Source: an uncultured Collinsella sp. (lineage in GTDB: Bacteria; Actinomycetota; Coriobacteriia; Coriobacteriales; Coriobacteriaceae). Taken from it: 21,744 bases of DNA. The first letter of the stretch is position 1; each line of letters starts with the position of its first letter. Location of the stretch: contig CABUTP010000003.1 in assembly GCA_902494545.1 (NCBI GenBank), positions 1 to 21,744 of the forward strand. Reading direction: 5' to 3'. The notes beneath the pieces were generated by a model, which saw only the letters and a program-made list of their open reading frames with translations, was not told the DNA's origin and did no database searches. Positions 14,906-21,744 of the stretch are shown piece after piece. Made by a program: the position numbers and the translations under genes.

Positions 14906-16297
14906 ATGGCATATGACGATAGGGAGACCGGGCTGACGGTTGAGGACCGCGGCTCAAAGTTGGGTCTTCCCCAAAACCAAGATGCAGAGGCCAATGTACT
15001 GGCCGCTATGCTGCTATCGCCCGAGGTGGTCGAAGAGGCCCAGGTCGAGCTGCAGCCCGATGACTTCTACCGGCCCATTCACAAGACCATCTATACCGCG
15101 ATGGTCGATATGTACAACAGCCGCATTCCCATCGACTCTATCTCGCTGATCGATTACCTGCGCAGCATCAACAAGCTTGATGCCGTGGGCGGCGAGGCCT
15201 ACATTTTGGAGCTGATGGGTCAGACCCTGTCGCTCGTGAACTGGCAGCACCATGCCGCCATCGTTCGTCGCGACTCGATGCTGCGCGAGCTGATCGGTGC
15301 CACCAACGAGATCAACGCGCTGGCCTATAACGCCCCTACCGACACCAAAGAGGTCGTGGAGCTGGCCGAGAGCAAGCTGCTTAAGGTCACGGCGCGCGAG
15401 GTCAAGTCGAGCTATAAGACACTGACCGAGTTTATGGTCGAGGCCTATAACGAGGCCGAGGAAGTATGTAAGGCCGGTGGACAGGCCGCGGGCGTGCCCA
15501 CCGGCTTCCCGTCGCTCGACCGCATGCTTATGGGTTTCCGCGAGGGCCAGCTCATCATTATCGGCGCCCGCCCTGCCGTGGGTAAGACGTCGTTCGCTCT
15601 GAACCTGGCGCTCAACGCCGCTGCTGCGGGCTATACCGTCGGCTTCTTTTCGCTGGAGATGTCGGGCAAGGAAATTGCCCAGCGCCTGATTTGCGCCTAC
15701 GCCATGATTTCGATCAGCGACTTCCGTACGGGCCGCATTAGCCCCGAGCAGTGGGCCAATATCAACGAGGCCACGCAGACCTTGTCTAAGCTCGACATTC
15801 TGATTGACGATACGCCCGGCACCACGGTGACCGAGATCCGCGCCAAGAGTCGCCGCATGCTCCACAACAAGGAGAAGGCCATCATCATCCTGGACTACCT
15901 GCAGCTGGTGAGTCCTCCGCCGGGGCGTCGCTCCGAGAGCCGTACCGTCGAGGTCTCCGAGATGTCGCGTGGTTTAAAGATCATGGCCAAGGAGCTCAAG
16001 ATCCCGCTCATTGCACTGTCGCAGCTGTCGCGTCAGGTCGAGTCCCGTACCGGCAAGCGCCCGCAGCTGTCCGACCTGCGTGAATCGGGCTCCATCGAGC
16101 AGGACGCCGACATCGTTATGTTCTTGGACCGCTCCGCCGATGAGGCCGAGGCCTCGCGTGACGATCGACCCGACGAGGGCGTTACGCGTATCGTCGTGGC
16201 CAAGAACCGTTCGGGCCCGATCGGTGACGTCGACTTGATGTTCCTGCCGGCATCCACCAAGTTCTATGAGCTTGATGGGGCGCATACCGAGGAGTAG
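14906..16297 (+). CDS. dnaB: Replicative DNA helicase DnaB
   Basis: 463 aa hexameric 5'-3' helicase that unwinds the fork and binds primase. The N-terminal domain has LPQNQDAEANVLAAMLLSPE, and the RecA-like ATPase domain has Walker A GARPAVGKTS (220-229, Lys227), SLEMSGKEIAQRL, Walker B IIILDYLQLV and ESGSIEQDADIVMFLDR. No intein interrupts the ATPase motifs, although DnaB is a frequent intein host. I chose the ATG at 14906 because TGAGGA lies 5 nt upstream; ATGs at 14894 and 14900 are in frame but lack a ribosome site. It ends at a TAG overlapped by the purA promoter. Confidence 0.97.
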   Translation: MAYDDRETGLTVEDRGSKLGLPQNQDAEANVLAAMLLSPEVVEEAQVELQPDDFYRPIHKTIYTAMVDMYNSRIPIDSISLIDYLRSINKLDAVGGEAYILELMGQTLSLVNWQHHAAIVRRDSMLRELIGATNEINALAYNAPTDTKEVVELAESKLLKVTAREVKSSYKTLTEFMVEAYNEAEEVCKAGGQAAGVPTGFPSLDRMLMGFREGQLIIIGARPAVGKTSFALNLALNAAAAGYTVGFFSLEMSGKEIAQRLICAYAMISISDFRTGRISPEQWANINEATQTLSKLDILIDDTPGTTVTEIRAKSRRMLHNKEKAIIILDYLQLVSPPPGRRSESRTVEVSEMSRGLKIMAKELKIPLIALSQLSRQVESRTGKRPQLSDLRESGSIEQDADIVMFLDRSADEAEASRDDRPDEGVTRIVVAKNRSGPIGDVDLMFLPASTKFYELDGAHTEE

Positions 16298-16324
16298 GAC
16301 AGGCGCCCGTTGCACGGGTATACT
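16296..16324 (+). promoter_or_regulatory. Candidate purA promoter
   Basis: AGGACA (16296-16301) and TATACT (16319-16324) are spaced by 17 bp. The -35 overlaps the dnaB stop codon. The predicted leader is about 60 nt. Confidence 0.55.
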
Positions 16325-16390
16325 GGGAATGTTTTGTGCTTCTGCGTGCCAGCGTGGCGCGTAGACAGTCCATGAATGTGAGGAGTAAAC

Positions 16391-17677
<1,287 letters not shown>

Positions 17678-17698
17678 TCGGTTTATACGGTTATTGCG

Positions 17699-17740
17699 AT
17701 ATACCCCTTTGCAGCCCGGACGGGCGGCCGAGGGGTATAT
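17699..17740 (+). terminator. Branched hairpin after purA, possible terminator
   Basis: ATATACCCCT (17699-17708) pairs perfectly with AGGGGTATAT (17731-17740). The interior holds a smaller GCCCG/CGGGC-type stem. Only a short TTTGCTTG follows, so termination would be weak. It starts 21 nt after the purA stop. Confidence 0.55.
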
Positions 17741-17752
17741 TTGCTTGCAAAG

Positions 17753-17771
17753 GGCTCGCGCGGAGCGAGCC
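17753..17771 (+). promoter_or_regulatory. Second hairpin in purD leader
   Basis: GGCTCGC (17753-17759) pairs with GCGAGCC (17765-17771) around a 5-nt loop, 11 nt before the purD ribosome site GAGGAGG (17783-17789). It could modulate access to that site. Confidence 0.45.
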
Positions 17772-17794
17772 GTTAATCCATAGAGGAGGCACCC

Positions 17795-19099
17795 TTGAAG
17801 GCGGACACTCAAACCATCGACATCCTGTTGTTGGGCAGCGGCGGCCGTGAGCATGCTTTGGCAGCAAAGCTCGCAGCATCACCGCGCGCCGGCAAGCTCT
17901 ACATTGCGCCGGGTAACGGCGGCACCGCGAGCTGCGGCGAGAACGTGGTTCTCGACGATTGCGATCCTGCGGCCGTGGCGGCGTTTGCACAGAGCCACGG
18001 ATGCGGACTCGTGGTAATTGGCCCCGAGGCTCCGCTCGTGGCGGGCGTGGCCGACGCCGTGCGCGCGGCGGGTATTCCCTGCTTTGGCCCGGGTGCCGAG
18101 GGCGCCCAGATGGAGGGCTCTAAGCTGTTCTCCAAGCAGCTCATGGAGCGTGCCGGCATTCCGACGGCCGCCTACGGCTCGTTTACTGACGAGGCTTCGG
18201 CTCTCGCCTATGTGCGCGAGCAGGGTGCCCCGCTGGTCGTGAAGGCTGACGGCCTGGCCGCAGGCAAGGGCGTTATCGTGGCGACTGAGCTTGCGCAGGC
18301 CGAGGAGGCCGTGCGCGAGTGCTTTGGCGGCACCTTTGGCGATGCCGGCAACACCGTTGTCATTGAGGAAATGCTGACCGGCCCCGAGTGCTCGCTGCTG
18401 GCCTTTACCGACGGCAAGACCGTGCGCCCCATGGCCACCTCGCAGGACCACAAGCGCGCGCTCGAGGGCGACAAGGGCCCCAACACCGGTGGCATGGGCG
18501 TCTACAGCCCGGTACCCATCGTGACCGACGAGGAGCACGCCACGATGGTGAAGGTCATGGAGCAGACCGTGGCCGAGCTCGCTGACGAGGGCATCGACTA
18601 CCGCGGCTGCCTGTATGGCGGCTTTATGCTCACCCCCGCCGGCCCCAAGGTGCTGGAGTTCAACGCCCGCTTTGGCGACCCCGAGACGCAGGTCGTGCTG
18701 CCGCGCCTCAAGAACGACCTGGTCGAGGTTATGCTCGCCTGCGCCAACTGCGAGCTTGATCAGATTGAGCTCGATTGGCGCGACGAGTGGGCCGTGGCTG
18801 TTGTCCTGACGAGCGCGGGCTACCCCGGCAGCTACGAGAAGGGCAAAGTCATCACCGGCATCGCCGACGCCGAGGCCATGGAGAACGTGACCGTGTACCA
18901 TGCCGGCACCGCCGTGGTGGACGGTCAGCTCGTGACCAACGGCGGCCGAGTGCTTGCCGTGACTGCGCTGGGCGACACGTTCGAGAACGCTCGCAACCTT
19001 GCCTACGAGGCATGCGAGAAGATTGATTTTGAGGGCAAGACCCTGCGTCATGACATCGGTCTGCGCGCGCTGCGTGGCCGCGACGCCTGGGATGCCTAA
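17795..19099 (+). CDS. purD: Phosphoribosylamine-glycine ligase
   Basis: 434 aa. The ATP-grasp enzyme joins glycine to 5-phosphoribosylamine to give GAR, the second step of purine synthesis. It shows the N-terminal GSGGREHALA, the ATP-grasp region VVKADGLAAGKGVIVA, NTGGMGVYSPVP and LEFNARFGDPETQV, and the C-terminal LRHDIGLRAL. It starts at TTG (17795), supported by GAGGAGG five nucleotides upstream; the next methionine is deep in the conserved domain. It is not fused to purM or purN. The Nudix gene starts 21 nt later and is probably cotranscribed. Confidence 0.97.
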   Translation: MKADTQTIDILLLGSGGREHALAAKLAASPRAGKLYIAPGNGGTASCGENVVLDDCDPAAVAAFAQSHGCGLVVIGPEAPLVAGVADAVRAAGIPCFGPGAEGAQMEGSKLFSKQLMERAGIPTAAYGSFTDEASALAYVREQGAPLVVKADGLAAGKGVIVATELAQAEEAVRECFGGTFGDAGNTVVIEEMLTGPECSLLAFTDGKTVRPMATSQDHKRALEGDKGPNTGGMGVYSPVPIVTDEEHATMVKVMEQTVAELADEGIDYRGCLYGGFMLTPAGPKVLEFNARFGDPETQVVLPRLKNDLVEVMLACANCELDQIELDWRDEWAVAVVLTSAGYPGSYEKGKVITGIADAEAMENVTVYHAGTAVVDGQLVTNGGRVLAVTALGDTFENARNLAYEACEKIDFEGKTLRHDIGLRALRGRDAWDA

Positions 19100-19120
19100 A
19101 GTCCGAGAGGAATGAGACGG

Positions 19121-19816
19121 ATGGACGAGAAGAACGAAGAGCTCGTGGACGCGCAGATCGTCGAAGAGGACAGCCGCATGTATGGGCACGCCGAGGGCGA
19201 GCCTGGTGGCGAGGTCGCTGACGAGCCGGCGCTGGTGCTGGGCGACGACGACCCGCACGATGCCGAGCTGCACGAGAAGATTCTTTCGGAGGAGTGTGCC
19301 TGGAAGGGCAAGATCCTCGACGTCCACCGTCTTGAGGTTGAGCTGCCCAACGGTCACCGCAGCGCCCGCGATATCGTTCGCCATCCGGGTGCGGCGGCCG
19401 TTGTGGCACTGACCGAGAGCGGCAAGATTGTACTGGTGCGTCAGTACCGCACCGCCATCGACCGCGTGACGGTCGAGATTCCCGCCGGCAAGCTCGACCC
19501 GGGCGAGGACCCGCTCGATTGCGCCAAGCGCGAGCTGCATGAGGAGACGGGCTTTAGGGCCGGTCGCATTCGCTTTTTGACGTCGATTGTCACGTCCTGC
19601 GGCTTCTGTGACGAGATCATTCACATCTACCTGGCCACCAAGCTCGAGTTCGATGCACCCAACCCCGATGATGACGAGTTTGTCAACGTGGATCTGGTGC
19701 CGCTGCACGAGCTGATCGACGCCGTGCTCGACGGCAAGATCGAAGACGCCAAGACCGTCGTGGGCGCCTTGGCCTGCGATAGCATCGCTCACCGCCTTGG
19801 GGGCGCGGAGCTTTAA
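19121..19816 (+). CDS. Nudix hydrolase, probably ADP-ribose pyrophosphatase
   Basis: 231 aa. The Nudix box GKLDPGEDPLDCAKRELHEE (from Gly123, with R137 E138 and E141 E142) is complete. Upstream are KILDVHRLEVELPNG and the VRQYRTAIDRVTVEIPAG segment typical of the ADP-ribose pyrophosphatase (NudF-like) group, so cleavage of ADP-ribose to AMP and ribose-5-phosphate is likely. Unusual: an extra acidic N-terminus of about 60 residues (DDDPHDAELHEK near its end) precedes the fold. The ATG at 19121 has GAGAGGA about 9 nt upstream; the ATG at 19112 is too close to it. Its place after purD suggests a link to nucleotide housekeeping, which is inference. Confidence 0.88.
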   Translation: MDEKNEELVDAQIVEEDSRMYGHAEGEPGGEVADEPALVLGDDDPHDAELHEKILSEECAWKGKILDVHRLEVELPNGHRSARDIVRHPGAAAVVALTESGKIVLVRQYRTAIDRVTVEIPAGKLDPGEDPLDCAKRELHEETGFRAGRIRFLTSIVTSCGFCDEIIHIYLATKLEFDAPNPDDDEFVNVDLVPLHELIDAVLDGKIEDAKTVVGALACDSIAHRLGGAEL

Positions 19817-19829
19817 CGAGTGGGGGGTA

Positions 19830-19868
19830 GCCCTGGGACAAGTACTGCTGATTGCTTTGTCCCAGGGC
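19830..19868. terminator. 12-bp hairpin after the Nudix gene
   Basis: GCCCTGGGACAA (19830-19841) pairs perfectly with TTGTCCCAGGGC (19857-19868) around a 15-nt loop. No T run follows (CTTACGTTGC). It lies between the Nudix stop and the ABC gene start at 19900, and may be a weak terminator or an mRNA 3' end stabiliser. Confidence 0.6.
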
Positions 19869-19899
19869 CTTACGTTGCTGATATTTCTTTGAGGATCAC

Positions 19900-21672
19900 A
19901 TGCTGAAGAGGTTTCTTTCGTATTACGAGCCCCAGATGGGGCTTTTTGTTGCCGATACTGTTTGCGCCCTGGTGCTTGCCGCCATTGACCTGGCGTTTCC
20001 TATCATTCTGCGCAATCTGACCGGCGGGCTCTTTACCCAGGGTCAGGCTGCTATTATGCAGGCGCTCGGTATGATCGCGGTTGGCCTGGTACTGATGTAT
20101 GCCATCCGTTGTGCCTGTCGCTACTTTGTGAGTTACTGGGGTCACGTGATGGGCGCGCGCATGGAGTCCAAGATGCGCGAGGACCTGTTCGATCAATACG
20201 AGCGCTTTAGCTTTGCGTACTTCGATCGCAACAGCTCGGGTGACATGATGAGCCGCGTGGTCAACGACCTGTTCGATATCTGCGAGGCGGCACACCACGT
20301 GCCCGAGTGGATTATCATCTGCGGCATCGAGATCGTCGGCTCGTTTGTGATCCTCTTTGCTATTGCCCCGGTGCTGGCGCTTGCCATGGCCGTGGTGACG
20401 GTGGTGTTTGCGGGCATCATGTTTTGGCAGAACATGCGCATGCGCGAGGTCTTCAGCGACAACCGCAAAAAGATCAGCGGTATTAATGCTCAGCTGCAGG
20501 ATTCGCTGGCAGGAATGCGCGTGGTCAAGAGTTTTGCGAACGAGGAGGCTGAGCGCTCCAAGTTCCGCGCCTCTAATGACCGCTATCTTTCGTCCAAGGA
20601 GAATATGTATCACGCCATGGGCGTCTACACTGCGACGTATGGCCTGCTCTCGGGCGTGTTGTACGTGATCGTGGTACTGCTGGGTGGTTGGCTGGTCGCG
20701 CAAGGCCAACTGCAGCCGGTCGATATGGCGACCTTTGCGCTCTACATTTCGCTGTTCTGCACGCCGCTCGAGACGCTCGTCAATTCGGCCGAAACGTATC
20801 AGAAGGCCATCGCCGGCTTTAAGCGCATGGACGAGGTGCTTTCGACCGCCCCGGATATCCAGGACAAGCCAGATGCCGCGGACCTGGAGGTAACGGCTGG
20901 CGCGGTTGAATATCGCGACGTGTGCTTTAGCTACGAGGATGTTGAGTTGGGCGAGGGCGGTGCCGACGGACGCCCTGTTATCGACCATATGGATCTGTCC
21001 ATCAAGCCCGGACAGACCATTGCCCTGGTTGGCCCCTCGGGCGGTGGCAAGTCCACAACGTGTTCGCTGCTGCCTCGCTTTTATGACGTGGCTGCTGGAT
21101 CCATCAGCATCGACGGCCAGGACGTGCGCGACGTGACGCAACAGAGTCTGCGCCGCGCCATTGGCCTGGTACAGCAGGATGTCTATCTGTTTGACGGTAC
21201 GATTGGCGAGAACATCGCCTACGGCAGGCCAGGCGCCACGGCAGAAGAGGTCGCCGAGGCCGCTCGCCGCGCCAATATCGATGCCTTCATTGAGTCGCTG
21301 CCGCAGGGCTACGACACGGTCGTGGGCGAGCGCGGCAGCCGTCTTTCGGGCGGCCAGAAGCAGCGCGTAGCCATTGCGCGCGTGTTTCTCAAGAACCCCA
21401 AGATCCTGATCCTGGACGAGGCGACGAGCGCCTTGGATAACGAGAGCGAGGAGGCGGTGCAGGAGTCGCTCGAGCGCCTGGCGCGCGGTCGCACCACGAT
21501 CATCATCGCCCACCGTCTCTCGACCATTAAACATGCCGACGAGATTGCGACCGTCGAGCATGGTCGCGTTGTGGAACGTGGTACGCACGAGCAGCTTCTC
21601 GCCCGCGGCGGCACCTATGCCCGTTACTATCGAATGCAGTTCGAAGGTGCGCGTGCGCACGAGCTCGACTGA
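19900..21672 (+). CDS. ABC exporter half-transporter (membrane plus ATPase)
   Basis: 590 aa, with an N-terminal six-helix exporter domain (about 1-310) fused to an ATP-binding domain. NBD motifs: Walker A GPSGGGKST (378-386), Q loop VQQDVYLFDGTIGENIAYG, signature LSGGQ (482-486), Walker B ILILDEATSALD (Asp506, Glu507) and switch His538 in IIAHRLST. All catalytic residues are present. The TMD carries the coupling-type sequence SFANEEAERSKFRASNDRY typical of MsbA/multidrug-like type IV exporters. It works as a dimer; the cargo (lipid, drug or peptide) cannot be told from sequence. The ATG at 19900 has TTTGAGGA upstream. No partner half-transporter is visible, so a homodimer is likely unless the next gene is one. 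Confidence 0.93.
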   Translation: MLKRFLSYYEPQMGLFVADTVCALVLAAIDLAFPIILRNLTGGLFTQGQAAIMQALGMIAVGLVLMYAIRCACRYFVSYWGHVMGARMESKMREDLFDQYERFSFAYFDRNSSGDMMSRVVNDLFDICEAAHHVPEWIIICGIEIVGSFVILFAIAPVLALAMAVVTVVFAGIMFWQNMRMREVFSDNRKKISGINAQLQDSLAGMRVVKSFANEEAERSKFRASNDRYLSSKENMYHAMGVYTATYGLLSGVLYVIVVLLGGWLVAQGQLQPVDMATFALYISLFCTPLETLVNSAETYQKAIAGFKRMDEVLSTAPDIQDKPDAADLEVTAGAVEYRDVCFSYEDVELGEGGADGRPVIDHMDLSIKPGQTIALVGPSGGGKSTTCSLLPRFYDVAAGSISIDGQDVRDVTQQSLRRAIGLVQQDVYLFDGTIGENIAYGRPGATAEEVAEAARRANIDAFIESLPQGYDTVVGERGSRLSGGQKQRVAIARVFLKNPKILILDEATSALDNESEEAVQESLERLARGRTTIIIAHRLSTIKHADEIATVEHGRVVERGTHEQLLARGGTYARYYRMQFEGARAHELD

Positions 21673-21691
21673 TTGATATGACAGGAAGTAT

Positions 21692-21744
21692 ATGGCTGAG
21701 AAGAACCCTTTGACTCCGGAAGAAGTGACGGAGTTATTCTCCGA
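21692..21744 (+). CDS. Start of a further gene, truncated by window end
   Basis: An ATG at 21692, with AGGAAG 4-5 nt upstream, begins MAEKNPLTPEEVTELFS and stays open to the window end. It follows the ABC exporter by 19 nt, so it is probably in the same operon. Only 17 codons are visible and I do not recognise the product. Confidence 0.6.
   Translation, partial: MAEKNPLTPEEVTELFS

Noticed and set aside
14906..16297. Intein or frameshift in dnaB
   Set aside because: The frame is continuous at normal length and the ATPase motifs are uninterrupted.

Overview
The window is about 21.7 kb of GC-rich bacterial chromosome made mostly of housekeeping genes. Three things point to an actinobacterium of the class Coriobacteriia, with Collinsella or a near relative as the best guess: GC-rich codon use, the gyrB-gyrA and rpsF-ssb-rpsR-rplI-dnaB orders, and the look of the accessory proteins. 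This is inference from gene content; no database was searched. Since gyrB and gyrA usually sit near dnaA/dnaN, the left end is probably not far from the replication origin.

Layout. 1-4912: the 3' part of gyrB, a large nested hairpin, and gyrA with a long acidic N-terminal extension, closed by a strong terminator. 4913-5259: a perfect 34-bp inverted repeat, then a tRNA-Ile(GAT) gene with its own promoter and terminator. 5402-6769: a likely three-gene unit of a DUF151 bifunctional-nuclease protein, a small two-helix membrane protein and an unrecognised protein. 6887-8787: typA/bipA and its terminator. 8854-10795 (minus strand): a bactofilin-like membrane protein and a UPF0126/TRIC-type membrane protein. 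10927-12197: an accessory island in which one orphan PD-(D/E)XK-fold gene lies between two inverted, nearly identical ~80-bp palindromic elements. 12231-12542 (minus strand): two serine tRNAs, anticodons CGA and GGA. 12893-14752: the promoter, leader and genes of the rpsF-ssb-rpsR-rplI operon. 14906-19816: dnaB, purA, purD and a Nudix hydrolase. 19900-21672: an ABC exporter half-transporter. A further gene begins at 21692 and runs off the window.

The core genes cover DNA topology and replication (GyrAB, SSB, DnaB), translation (S6, S18, L9, TypA, three tRNAs) and purine synthesis (PurA, PurD). The least explained part is 10927-12197. The two flanking elements differ at only six alignment columns. 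Read on one common strand, every substitution that falls in a predicted stem leaves a G-U pair, which suggests the element acts as folded RNA. The gene between them looks compositionally foreign. Other unexplained structures are the 34-bp inverted repeat after gyrA, the gyrB-gyrA spacer hairpin and a UUCG-capped hairpin just before rpsR.
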